Of a stretch of DNA of 64,000 nucleotides, positions 17,521-25,927 are shown one piece after another; the stretch's first letter is position 1, and every line of letters begins with the position of its first letter. This DNA comes from CAVSWT01 sp963746735 (GTDB lineage Bacteria; Bacteroidota; Ignavibacteria; Ignavibacteriales; Ignavibacteriaceae): NCBI GenBank assembly GCA_963746735.1, contig CAVVCO010000017.1:124001-188000 (forward strand), in the 5' to 3' direction. A program made the translations under genes and the position numbers. A model generated the notes under the pieces. That model ran no database searches. It saw only the letters and a program-made list of their open reading frames with translations, and was not told the DNA's origin.

Positions 17521-17925
17521 TTGTCATTTCGAAGGAGTCATCGACTGAGAAATCTCTTAGTTAAAATAATATGAATGATAAAAAATATTTTATATGCGTA
17601 TTAACTAATTGGAATAATAAAGTGATGTATATTGGAGTAACCAATAATTTACCTAGAAGAATATATGAGCATAAAAATAAACTAATTGATGGTTTTACAA
17701 AAAGATATAAGTTAAATAAGCTTGTTTATTATGAAAAATTTTATGATGTACATTTAGCATTGAATAGGTAAAAAGAATTGAAAAAATGGAGAAGAGAAAA
17801 AAAGAATAAATTAGTGGAAAGTTTAAATATAGATTGGAAAGATTTAAGTGAAGATTTTAATTAATGTTAATGTATCAAAAATTATGATATTAAAGATTTC
17901 TCCTTCCTTTGGTCGTCGAAATGAG
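17521..17925 (+). mobile_element. Candidate GIY-YIG mobile element bounded by inverted palindrome arms
   Basis: The left arm (17521-17554, TTGTCATTTCGAAGGAGTC then ATCGACTGAGAAATCT) and the right arm (17893-17925, AGATTTCTCC then GGTCGTCGAAATGAGA) are inverted copies of each other. They match the arms of the gene-less repeats at 14750 and 16310. A small nuclease gene fills the space between them, so the unit looks like the parent (autonomous) form of the short repeats. Mobility is inferred. No target-site duplication was identified. Confidence 0.6.
17571..17864 (+). pseudogene. Small GIY-YIG endonuclease, one in-frame stop
   Basis: The first 66 codons encode a GIY-YIG nuclease domain: FICVLTNWNNKVMYIGVTNN is the GIY-YIG core (here VLT...YIG), LPRRIYEHK supplies the conserved Arg and His, and KLVYYEKF follows. 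A TAA at 17769-17771 then interrupts the frame. The same frame continues as KELKKWRREKK and DWKDLSEDFN to a stop at 17862-17864, which is the normal C terminus of this family of ~95-residue proteins. The stop replaces what is usually Glu (GAA to TAA), so it is a single nonsense change or a base-call error. The gene lies inside the palindrome arms. Confidence 0.8.
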
Positions 17926-17970
17926 ATATGCAGCAATTACAAAAAAATATATATCTAAAAATTACAAATC

Positions 17971-18819
17971 ATGAAACGTTTTAAAGAATTTATAATAACA
18001 GCTAAGCCATTTGACGTTGACGTAATCTCCGGTGCTTTATGGAATCTTGATATTGACGGTATAACCGAAGAAGAAGACTGCTTAAAAGTTTACGCCGATA
18101 AAAAGAAAGATATTGACGACCTTGAAATTGTTTTTGCATTGGAGCGGCTTGTTGAATATAAACAAATTATAGAATTTAAAGTTGAAGAGCATTTAGTTGA
18201 ACAAAAAAACTGGAACAAGGAATGGGAAAAGGGGATAAATGTAATTCATGTCTCGGATAAGATTGTTATTAAACCAACCTTCAAAAAATATAAAGCAAAG
18301 CCGGGTGAAATTGTAATTACAATTGATCCCAAAATGTCATTCGGAACCGGAGAGCATCAAACCACAAAATTAGTTTTGAACGAACTGGAAAAAGAGATTA
18401 AAGGCGGCGAAAAAGTTTTGGATGTCGGCAGCGGAAGCGGCATACTGTCAATAACAGCGATCAAACTTGGAGCAGCTTCGGCAATTGCAATTGATAATGA
18501 CGAATGGTGCTACGAAAATGCCTGGGAAAACGCCGAATTAAATGTGGTTGTAAATAAGATTGATATCAAAACCGGTGAGATAAAAGATATAGAAGAAAAT
18601 GATTTTGATTTAATAATTGCCAACATCCAAAAAAATGTATTACTGAAAATTGCGGATGAAATAAGCAAAAGAATTAAACCAAACGGCAAAATTATTTTAT
18701 CCGGTTTATTGAAAAAAGATGAAAAAGACATAAAAGAAAAATATGAGCAATTAGGTTTTGAACTTCTTAACAAAAACCAGATGGATGAGTGGATAGTTTT
18801 AGTATTTCATAAAACTTAG
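17971..18819 (+). CDS. prmA: Ribosomal protein L11 methyltransferase
   Basis: A SAM-dependent enzyme that trimethylates ribosomal protein L11. The 282 residues comprise an N-terminal substrate domain and a class I methyltransferase domain with motif I DVGSGSGIL at about 151-159. Preceding it is the FGTGEHQTT stretch typical of PrmA, and IIANIQKNVL follows. No frame problems. The 3' ~45 codons have one clear and one probable degraded duplicate downstream (19531-19662 and about 21123-21190), which mark the start of the stacked-cassette region. Confidence 0.95.
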   Translation: MKRFKEFIITAKPFDVDVISGALWNLDIDGITEEEDCLKVYADKKKDIDDLEIVFALERLVEYKQIIEFKVEEHLVEQKNWNKEWEKGINVIHVSDKIVIKPTFKKYKAKPGEIVITIDPKMSFGTGEHQTTKLVLNELEKEIKGGEKVLDVGSGSGILSITAIKLGAASAIAIDNDEWCYENAWENAELNVVVNKIDIKTGEIKDIEENDFDLIIANIQKNVLLKIADEISKRIKPNGKIILSGLLKKDEKDIKEKYEQLGFELLNKNQMDEWIVLVFHKT

Positions 18820-18883
18820 CATTTGGTTTTAATTTTTTTTCTGCTAATAAAAGTTCTATTATTTTCTAAACTAAATTATTGCA

Positions 18884-19468
18884 TCAATTTTTCTTTTTTA
18901 ACAAAGAACGAAAATACTTTTCCGCTTCTTTAGGTTTGTATAAATCCTCTGGAGTTTGTTCCACTGATGGAACTTTCCCTTTTAACAAATCATCAATTAC
19001 TTGTTCATTCAATCTTTCCGGATGGATTCTCCCGGCAATTTTCCCTTTTGAATTAATCATCACAATATTTGGTATTGCCCATGCGTTGTATCTTTCAAAC
19101 ATTGCAAAGCTGGTATCAATTCCTATTTCGCTTTTTAACGGATGCTTAATTAAAAATTTTTCTACCAGACTTTTAGGTTCGTATGTAATGGATATGAACT
19201 TTATTTCCCTTCCTTTATATTTTTCTATAAGTGAATCAATGTGAGGTATAGACTCAATGCAGGGGGCGCACCAGGTTGCCCAAAAATCAATTAAGTAAAC
19301 TTTGTTATGTAAATCGCTGCTTTTATATGTAACTGTTTTGCTTGAGTTAATCTCTGTGTAGGATATTTCCGGAGGAAGTTGCCCGGCATGTAAATAATTA
19401 TCTTGTGCTAATAAATTAACTGAAGTGATAACTGCTAATAAACAAAACATAAATGCATAACGGAACAT
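18884..19468 (-). CDS. TlpA/ResA-like periplasmic thioredoxin-fold protein
   Basis: A 194-residue secreted protein with a signal peptide of ~21 residues (cleavage after LLAQ) and a thioredoxin fold. The redox motif is WCAPC (Cys 67 and 70) in FWATWCAPC, and the cis-Pro segment is AIPNIVMINSKG. TlpA/ResA proteins reduce disulfides in apocytochromes and other exported proteins, and the two c-type cytochromes at 7.4-8.5 kb are possible but distant clients. The gene is convergent with prmA and lies between the prmA 3' end and a relic of that end, so it looks inserted. Confidence 0.88.
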   Translation of the reverse strand: MFRYAFMFCLLAVITSVNLLAQDNYLHAGQLPPEISYTEINSSKTVTYKSSDLHNKVYLIDFWATWCAPCIESIPHIDSLIEKYKGREIKFISITYEPKSLVEKFLIKHPLKSEIGIDTSFAMFERYNAWAIPNIVMINSKGKIAGRIHPERLNEQVIDDLLKGKVPSVEQTPEDLYKPKEAEKYFRSLLKKKN

Positions 19469-19530
19469 TATAGTCCTCCAATAAATAAGTATTTAGATTA
19501 GACTTCTATAAACCACTTAAGGTTGGGTAA

Positions 19531-19662
19531 AATTATGTAATCGGACTTATTAGAACAGATGAGAAAGACATAAAAGATAAATATGAGCAATTAGGTTTTG
19601 AACTGCTTAACAAAAACCAGATGGATGTGTGGATTGCTTTGGCATTTACAAAAAATGATTAA
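19531..19662 (+). pseudogene. Relic 1 of the prmA 3' end
   Basis: The frame reads NYVIGLIRTDEKDIKDKYEQ and then LGFELLNKNQMDVWIALAFT to a stop, a near copy of the last ~43 residues of PrmA. Over about 65 bases from ACATAAAAG to GATGTGTGG only three positions differ from the intact gene. Similarity fades upstream and nothing of the first 240 codons is present. There is no start codon or ribosome site, so it should not be expressed. Confidence 0.92.
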
Positions 19663-19916
19663 TTAATTTTTCTTATTTCACTAATGCCACTAAACACGTG
19701 TTCAGTAAGGAAAATATTTCTCTATAATATGAGATTAACTAAATAGGATATTAATTTCACACTGTGTTTATCGAAAAGTGACCGATAGGATGAACATGTT
19801 AACTTCATGTTTCGACAGGCTCAACATGACAATTTCTCTTGTAACAAAACCTATGTCAAACTGAGTGCAGCAGCTTTCCTTCTTTTAACAGCACTAATTT
19901 AATTATAATTTATATT
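19663..19916. repeat. Intergenic stretch with a TCGACAGGCTCA-type palindrome
   Basis: After the prmA relic come ~130 unremarkable bases, then GTTTCGACAGGCTCAACATGACA at about 19809 and TGTCAAACTGAGTGCAG at about 19854. These are the two arms of a common interspersed palindrome; a related one is at 30805-30878. No gene is present. Confidence 0.55.
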
Positions 19917-20747
19917 TCAAAAATTAACACCTGTTAAATATCTTTCATATTTAATATCAGCCGTACCGACACCAGACGGATTAGCTGTTGTTGAAATCCG
20001 AACATTTTTAAAAGTAATAGATATTCTTACTAAACCTTTCTGATTTACATATTCATTATAATTTATAGTGCTGTCAACCGTTCCATTGCTGTTCAAATAT
20101 TTCCAGTGAATTTTATAACATTCAAAATTGCCGAAATCTGTACTTAGAGTTTCAGTTCCAACAACTTCTTTATTTATAATTAGGGATGAATTAGTAAGAT
20201 TCCATTCCTCTCCAATAGTAATTGGATAAGCGTAAATTATTCTTGGCGGATCAAGAAAAAGAATACTATCACTTAATGTTTTGGCAAAGCCGGCTGAGAC
20301 TTCTTGTGATTTTATTAATTCTTCCACAGAGCTGAAATATTCGCCGTTAAATAAAAACCTTTTCGCATTAACGGTTTTGGGCAAAACCAGGCTGGGATTA
20401 TTACTATAGGCATATTTTATTAAGCCATTATCTTCATTTGAATAATAGGAATAAGCATCCGCATATCTATCACTTGTTTCTTTAAGCTCAAATAATTTTT
20501 TAGAATTAAGGGTTGTATCCTTAGTAACAGCTACATTAAGGTTCACATTTATATTTGGCAACATGTATTTAATTGTGTCGGGTTGAATATTCGAATATTC
20601 AAATAAAGCATTATACGTCCATTGATTCCCAATCTTTAAAGGATAAGTCAAATCATTATCGACGGGTACAACCGGGTTAGAAGAATGCTGGCACGACTGA
20701 AAAATTGTTATTGATATAAGAAGTAAAACTAATATTAAGCTTTTCAC
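19917..20747 (-). CDS. Lipoprotein of unknown function
   Basis: A 276-residue protein with a lipoprotein signal peptide (Cys19 in FQSCQHSS) followed by PLKIGNQWTYN, a motif common at the start of many Bacteroidota/Ignavibacteria surface lipoproteins of unknown role. The remainder is beta-rich with repeated short Tyr/Asn segments. No catalytic motif was recognised. It lies between the two prmA relics and is probably a second inserted cassette. Confidence 0.8.
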   Translation of the reverse strand: MKSLILVLLLISITIFQSCQHSSNPVVPVDNDLTYPLKIGNQWTYNALFEYSNIQPDTIKYMLPNINVNLNVAVTKDTTLNSKKLFELKETSDRYADAYSYYSNEDNGLIKYAYSNNPSLVLPKTVNAKRFLFNGEYFSSVEELIKSQEVSAGFAKTLSDSILFLDPPRIIYAYPITIGEEWNLTNSSLIINKEVVGTETLSTDFGNFECYKIHWKYLNSNGTVDSTINYNEYVNQKGLVRISITFKNVRISTTANPSGVGTADIKYERYLTGVNF

Positions 20748-20816
20748 TTTTCCGCCTATTTAATAAAATTATTAGAATGTATTTAATACTGACTTATGAG
20801 ACCTCTATTATGTGTA

Positions 20817-20917
20817 AACCGTTGAAACGGTTCGATATTATTCTTTCTAGGTTAACACCGGGATTAATCCCGGTGTTAATGAAATCCCAAACTTTATGCT
20901 TAACTGTTTTAACAGTT
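20817..20917. repeat. Composite palindromic repeat with a perfect 28-bp palindrome
   Basis: Three palindromes lie in a row: AACCGTTGAAACGGTT at 20817-20832, a perfect 28-bp palindrome at 20852-20879 (TTAACACCGGGATT and its reverse complement), and AACTGTTTTAACAGTT at 20902-20917. This is a REP-like interspersed element style found in Bacteroidota genomes. It is unlike the TCATTTCGA family. Confidence 0.75.
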
Positions 20918-21294
20918 TTTAATCTTAAGTATAAACTTGGATAATACTAACTAATTAACTGAAAATTGTTTTAATCCTTGTAGAAAATTATTATTTGCTC
21001 ACCCTATGATATAAAAAGTAAAGAATTGTAAATCCCATTTTTAAGCTGGCTTAATATTAAATAATTTACAATTACATTCAACAGCAAAAACTATATGTAG
21101 CATTAAGGCAGCTTTTAATCTGGAGTAAGTTCTGAATTTATTATAAAAACAAAAATGATGAGCGGATAGTACAGGTTTTCCGAAATGAACAAAATTCTTG
21201 CTATAATATATTATATAAATTAAGTTGTTTTCTCGAACTGTAAAAAATAAAATATTACATTTTAATTAATATCATATGAAATTCACAAACATAT
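20918..21294. other. Intergenic region upstream of the AAA ATPase gene
   Basis: About 375 AT-rich bases. Apart from the probable second prmA relic (listed separately) there is no repeat or gene. The last ~100 bases should hold the promoter of the ATPase gene. Confidence 0.5.
21123..21190 (+). pseudogene. Probable relic 2 of the prmA 3' end (strongly decayed)
   Basis: With two or three small gaps the sequence aligns to the last ~20 codons of prmA. GATGAGCGGATAGTA matches GATGAGTGGATAGTT of the gene at 13 of 15 bases. A gapped translation gives E-F-I-I-K-T-K-M-D-E-R-I-V-Q-V-F against E-L-L-N-K-N-Q-M-D-E-W-I-V-L-V-F. The upstream Gln codon has become TAA. It is much more diverged than relic 1, so the call is moderate. 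Confidence 0.55.
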
Positions 21295-23455
21295 ATGAAA
21301 AAACTTGATATAAAACTTGAAAATTGTTACGGAATTGGAAAGCTAGAATTCGTTTTTGATTTTTCAAATAGCAATACTCATTTAATATATGCCCCGAATG
21401 GTACTATGAAATCATCCTTCGCAAGGACATTACAAGATATTTCGAAAAACGATAAGAAAATAGTACCATGTGATAGAATACATCAGAATCGGAAAACACA
21501 ATATGAATTGAAAGTTGATGGTACTAAGATAAATCCTGAAATAATTTTAGTAGTTGATGCAGAAGATAACACATACGATGCAACGAAAAAGATAAGTAAC
21601 TTTATTGCTAGCAAAGAACTAAAGCAAAAATATGACAACATCTATTTAGAACTTGATTCTCATAAGAATGAGTTCATCAAAAAACTTAAGCAAATTTCGC
21701 AGAGCAGTGACTGCGAAAGTGAATTTGTGGATACCTTTACAACTTCATTGAACAATCTCTATGAATCATTAGATTCAATTATCAAAAGACTTAATGATAA
21801 GCATACTAAATATAATTTTAAATACAATGATGTCTTTGACAAAAAAGGAAATGTTAGGAAATTTTTAGAGAAGAACCAGAAATTATTAAATCAGTACTTT
21901 GAGGAATATGAAGACTTATTAACCAAATCGAGTTTTTTCAAAAAGTCAGAAAACTCATTTGGCACATACCAAGCTAGTGAAATATTAAAAGCAATAGATG
22001 ATAATTCATATTTTGAAGCTGGACATAAATTTATTTTAGATGGAAATGTTATAATAGAATCTGCTGTGAAATTAAAAGAATTAGTTGAAAAAGAACTAAC
22101 TAAAATAATAAACGATACTAAACTAAAAGAAACCTTCGATAAAGTTGACAAAGCTCTTGGAAATAATAGTGAACTAAGAATATTTAAGAAGGTCATTGAA
22201 AAGGATAATTTATTGCTAATAGAGCTTAGAAAATATGACGACTTTAAGAAAAAAGTTTGGATTTCATATTTTTCTGAATTAAAAAATGAAGCAATTGAAC
22301 TATCAAAGTTTTACAATCCAAAAAAAAAGAATTAGAAAAAATAATCCAACAGGCGAAAAAAGAATTTGAGGTTTGGAAATTAATCATTGATAAGTTTAAT
22401 TCAAGATTTTACGTCCCATTCAAAGTAATCTTAACTAATCAAGAAGATATAATATTAAAAGAAGAAACAGCAAACATAGAATTTGAATATCAAGATAAAG
22501 ATGAAGAACCGGTGAAACAAGATAAAGGAACTCTTCTTAAAATTTTAAGCAAAGGCGAACAAAGGGCTTTTTACATTCTACAATTGTTGTTTGACATTGA
22601 AGCAAGGAAAGATAATTCAACTAATCTAATAATTTTTGACGATATTGCAGACTCTTTTGACTATAAGAATAAATATGCAATAATCGAATATCTAAAAGAC
22701 TTACACAATGAAAATAATTTTAGGAATATTATTCTCACTCACAACTTTGATTTTTATAGAACGGTAATATCAAGATTATATTTAAGTAATACTGTTCATA
22801 TGATAGCAAAGGATGAAAATAGGATTATTAATTTTTCAGCCGGTCAGTATAGGAAAAATGTTTTAAAATATTTTCTATCACAATTCGATGAACCTAAAAT
22901 TTTTATAAGTTTAATAACTTTTGCAAGAAATATTGTAGAATACACTGAATCCAACACTTCTTCGAATTATCATCAGACTTACAAGTTGTCTTCCATATAA
23001 AATCTGATTCAGCAACTATTAAAGCAAATGATATATTAGAAATATATCAATCTAAATTTTCTACTTGTAATGGGAAAACAATCACCTTTGGGAATAAAAA
23101 TATTATCGAATTCATCATTGAAACAGCTGATTCGATTTTGCTGAAACTACTATTAATGAAATACTTTTAGAAAATAAAATCGTATTATCGATAGCAATTC
23201 GCTTAAAAGCAGAAGATTATATGATTAGGAATCTTTCCAGCTTTTAATTTAACAAAAATAACCACAAAACAATTTAATGCATTGTTTGATGAATTTCGCA
23301 AACTTAATAAGGCAAATGAAATTCTAATACTAGATAAAGTGAATTTGATGACTCCTGAAAATATTCATATGAATGCTTTTATGTATGAACCTTTAATTGA
23401 TATTTCATTATACCATTTGAAAGAATTATATAAAAAAGTTAGTTCTCTCAACTAA
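21295..23455 (+). CDS. Large AAA/SMC-type ATPase of unknown function, RloC/PrrC-like layout (several frame breaks)
   Basis: With small frame corrections this is one ~720-residue protein. The N terminus has a nucleotide-binding loop APNGTMKSS (residues 33-41), which departs from the canonical GxxxxGK[ST]. A long charged coiled-coil middle follows, then SKGEQRAFYILQLL (signature), LIIFDDIADSFD (Walker B) and NIILTHNFDFYRT (H-loop), and the C-terminal block MNAFMYEPLIDISLYHL. Breaks lie near 22330 (A-rich run), 22990, 23135 and 23240. ABC-type heads around a coiled coil resemble RloC/PrrC-like defence ATPases, but no nuclease motif was identified, so a role in phage defence is only a possibility. 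It lies between a prmA relic and an FAD-gene relic and is very AT-rich, suggesting acquisition. Confidence 0.7.
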
Positions 23456-23460
23456 AAAAG

Positions 23461-23510
23461 TTATCCCCAATTTTTCATAATCTCACCAAAACATTCAACC
23501 GCTAAATTAG
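23461..23510 (-). pseudogene. Relic 2 of the FAD-oxidoreductase 3' end
   Basis: The minus-strand frame reads ...AVECFGEIMKNWG plus stop against ...GLECFGEIMKNWD plus stop in the intact gene at 26405-28042. The 25 bases TTTTCATAATCTCACCAAAA plus CATTC are identical. It begins 5 bp after the stop codon of the AAA ATPase. Only ~50 bp remain. Confidence 0.85.
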
Positions 23511-23574
23511 ACTTTTTTCACAGGCAAATTGGCAGAAATGTCTTAAGATTTAACAAAAATCCGCTGTAATGCGG

Positions 23575-23907
23575 CTACTTCCACTATATTTATCTCTGCT
23601 TCCACTTACAATACGTTTGCTACCAGATTATTTATCATTGCTTCCACTTACAATATGGCTGCTTCCAGTCACAATGCCATTCCTTCTGCTTACAATATGG
23701 TTGCTACCACTCACAATGTCATTTCTTCTAGTCACTTTGTGATTGCTTCCACTCACTTTGCGGTTCCTTCCAGTCACAATGTCATTGCTTCTGCTTACAA
23801 TATGGTTCCTACCAGATTACATTGCCGTTCCTACTGCTCACTATGTGGTTCCTTCCAGTCACAATGCCATTCCTACTGCTTACATTGAGGTTCCTCCCGG
23901 TTATTTT
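23575..23907 (-). repeat. 21-bp minisatellite, about 16 units, coding-like on the minus strand
   Basis: Units such as CTTCCAGTCACAATGCCATTC and CTTCTGCTTACAATATGGTTG recur every 21 bp with one 22-bp unit. The period is seven codons. On the minus strand the frame gives a degenerate heptapeptide, roughly [RS]-N-[DHG]-[IK]-V-[ST]-[GR], over most of the array, with a few stops and one frame slip. The plus strand is also partly open. The heptad resembles the NxxVSG repeats of surface adhesins, but no start, signal peptide or remaining domains are attached. Confidence 0.85.
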
Positions 23908-24029
23908 AGCAAAATACAGCACTAAAAACACCCCCATGAACGTAAGGAGATAAAAATCATTATATAGTAACCTTTTTTTTAATCCTTAGTCTAATGTATT
24001 ATACAGTATTAAATTACGGGAGGAGTGAA

Positions 24030-24875
24030 ATGCTTAAAAATACAATTATCTTATCTATCATAATCTTAACAGCAGCATGGGTTAATATTTACAGCGAAAA
24101 CCTGGATGTAATTAAAGAGAAAACATTCCAGATACAGCCCGGTAAATATCTAAAGGTTGATGCATCAAGCGGGGGAGTATCAATTACTTCATGGGATAAA
24201 AATGAAGTTTATGTTAAAATCTTAGGGAATGAAAAGACAAAAGACAAAATGGAATTCAAATTTAAAAATGACGATGATGAAGTTGAAGTAATTGTAAAGA
24301 AGAAAAACTGGCTCTCAGATTGGTTCTCAAGCGGGATTAAGCTTAGAATTGAAATTACAGTACCTAAAAACTTTAATACAAGAGTAGAAACCAGCGGCGG
24401 CGGAATAAGCATTGAAGATGTTTCCGGGAATATAAAACTCTCAACATCAGGAGGCGGTATAACATTTAAAGATGTCAGCGGTAAATTTGATGTATCCACA
24501 TCGGGCGGCGGTATAACAGGGATTAATTTTCACGGTGATCTCGACGCTTCAACTTCAGGAGGAGGCATTAGATTAAGCGGCAGCGATTCTAAAATTAAAG
24601 CAGAAACTTCCGGCGGAAGCATCTCACTTGATTATGAAGGTGAAAATAAGGGCATCTACTTAAGCACATCCGGCGGAGGCATACAGATAAATCTTCCGGA
24701 AGATTTTAATGCATCTGCAAAATTATCTACATCCGGCGGTAGTGTTCATTGCAATTTAACTGCTAACAACGCTGAGAAAATTTCATCTAAAAAATTTATT
24801 GCAGATCTAAATAAAGGCGGCAATACTCTTTATGCAGAAACTTCGGGAGGCAGCATTACTGTTTCAAAGAAGTAA
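24030..24875 (+). CDS. DUF4097-like secreted protein with SGGG beta-ladder
   Basis: A 281-residue exported protein: signal peptide, an N-terminal strand-rich part (DASSGGVSITSWDKNEVYVKI), then about eight repeats ending in TSGGG or TSGGS every 15-25 residues. This is the DUF4097 / adhesin-head-like beta-helix pattern. ATG 24030 is chosen over an upstream ATG at 23998 because GGGAGGAGTGAA precedes it and the signal peptide starts there. Function is unknown; such proteins are often found with envelope stress genes. It is the only gene between FAD relics 2 and 1. Confidence 0.85.
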   Translation: MLKNTIILSIIILTAAWVNIYSENLDVIKEKTFQIQPGKYLKVDASSGGVSITSWDKNEVYVKILGNEKTKDKMEFKFKNDDDEVEVIVKKKNWLSDWFSSGIKLRIEITVPKNFNTRVETSGGGISIEDVSGNIKLSTSGGGITFKDVSGKFDVSTSGGGITGINFHGDLDASTSGGGIRLSGSDSKIKAETSGGSISLDYEGENKGIYLSTSGGGIQINLPEDFNASAKLSTSGGSVHCNLTANNAEKISSKKFIADLNKGGNTLYAETSGGSITVSKK

Positions 24876-25177
24876 AGAAAATCTCACGACTCTGCCTGTC
24901 GGTAGGCAAGTTCGCCCGTCCCTCGACTCCGCTCGCGGGATGACGCTAGAAATCTGTTCGATGTCGTGGTGAGCGTAGTCGAACCATGAAGCTAAGTCTA
25001 CAAGAATCTGGGAGATACTAAAAAGTAAAGAAAAAGAGAAAACGAAAGTCCACTCAAACGGAGTGGATAAAGCGCTCCTTTGAGGAATTAACTTTTCCAA
25101 GTAAGATGAAACTTAAGATAATATAATTTTACATATAGATAGAATTATAAATGTATAAGAAATGAATGATAACAAAG
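24876..25177. repeat. Repeat-rich intergenic stretch
   Basis: It contains GCCTGTCGGTAGGC at about 24894, a GTCCCTCGACTCCGCTCGCGG stretch, GTCGTGGTGAGCGTAGTCGAA at about 24964 and a TCCACTCAAACGGAGTGGA inverted repeat at about 25049. These are fragments of several interspersed palindromes of the TGAGC-GTCGAA type. No gene was found. It leads into the FAD-gene relic. Confidence 0.6.
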
Positions 25178-25418
25178 TCTCCTCCTCGGAGGGGATAAAG
25201 AGGTGGGTATATAACTAGTAATTTTATTCAAACACTTTCATAACCTCAACAAAACTTTCTAGACCACTTTAAAGAACGCTGCCATAACCATGTCCGGGTT
25301 TTGTCCATGCATCTAACAAATAAAGATTTTTTATTGAAGTTGAATGCCCAATTCTGGTACTGAATGAGTTGTCCAATTTTTGATCGAATCCGTAAATTGT
25401 ATTTACAAAATTAATATT
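25178..25418 (-). pseudogene. Relic 1 of the FAD-oxidoreductase 3' end plus its downstream flank
   Basis: On the minus strand 25224-25418 encodes NTIYGFDQKLDNSFSTRIGH..., NLYLLDAWTKPGHGYGSVL, an in-frame TAA, then SGLESFVEVMKVFE and stop. This aligns over ~60 residues with the C terminus of the gene at 26405-28042. The flank beyond the stop (25178-25210, GGAGGGGATAAAGAGGTGGG) also matches the flank of the intact gene (26353-26387). It ends abruptly at the terminator of the neighbouring gene. Confidence 0.92.
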
Positions 25419-25420
25419 AA

Positions 25421-25460
25421 AGCCTTCTTCCATCCTCTGAAAGAAGGCTCAGTTTTTTTC
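25421..25460. terminator. Terminator between the FAD relic and the SnoaL-like gene
   Basis: AGCCTTCTT at 25421 pairs with AAGAAGGCT at 25441 around an 11-base loop. On the plus strand it is followed by CAGTTTTTTT, and on the minus strand by TTAATATTAATTTT. It probably ends the minus-strand SnoaL-like transcript, and it marks the exact edge of the FAD relic. Confidence 0.75.
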
Positions 25461-25501
25461 ACATGATAAGAAATAACAGATTTCTTCTATGTCTTTTCTG
25501 T

Positions 25502-25927
25502 TTATGGTTTTAATTTACTGAGAACATCAAGCATTGCCGGAGATAAATCCGCATGGTGATGAATTATTTTCCACTGTCCATCCTTAAGGTGATAAATGTT
25601 AGTAACCCTCTGTCCTATCTTAACATCATTCCCGGCAAGTTTAAATCCGCCCGTTTCTGTGCCTATCTCATAAGCTACGTCACCAACAACACGGATAAGT
25701 TGATCCTTCAATTCAACTTTACCACCTGTTGCTAATCCGGCAACTTGATCGAATGAATTTTTGACAGCTTTCCAGCCGACATCCCTGCCGTCGATTGGGT
25801 GCATAGCAGTTACGCTTTCATCATGCGACCAAATCCCATCCATTTTGCCGGCTACTCCTAACGACATATCTGTTAAAGCATTGTAGAACTGCTTTGACAC
25901 TTTACGGACATCCTCTTCTTTTGACAT
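25502..25927 (-). CDS. SnoaL/NTF2-like small protein
   Basis: A 141-residue soluble protein with the NTF2-like cone fold pattern of SnoaL/DUF4440 proteins: an N-terminal helix (VRKVSKQFYNALTDM), IWSHDESVTAMHPIDGRDVGW, and the C-terminal strands VTNIYHLKDGQWKIIHHHAD. Such proteins are isomerases, hydratases or simple ligand binders; the reaction cannot be told. A good ribosome site (AAGGAGAA) precedes the ATG. It lies between the FAD gene and its first relic and looks like the most recently inserted cassette on that side. Confidence 0.88.
   Translation of the reverse strand: MSKEEDVRKVSKQFYNALTDMSLGVAGKMDGIWSHDESVTAMHPIDGRDVGWKAVKNSFDQVAGLATGGKVELKDQLIRVVGDVAYEIGTETGGFKLAGNDVKIGQRVTNIYHLKDGQWKIIHHHADLSPAMLDVLSKLKP

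Noticed and set aside
23575..23907. Possible CRISPR array in the repeated 21-bp units
   Set aside because: Units are contiguous with no unique spacers, they vary along their whole length, and no cas genes are present. A minisatellite fits.
23655..23925. Short plus-strand ORFs encoding SSHNAIPSAYN-type repeats
   Set aside because: They are translations of the minisatellite; other frames are also open, and there is no start signal or domain.
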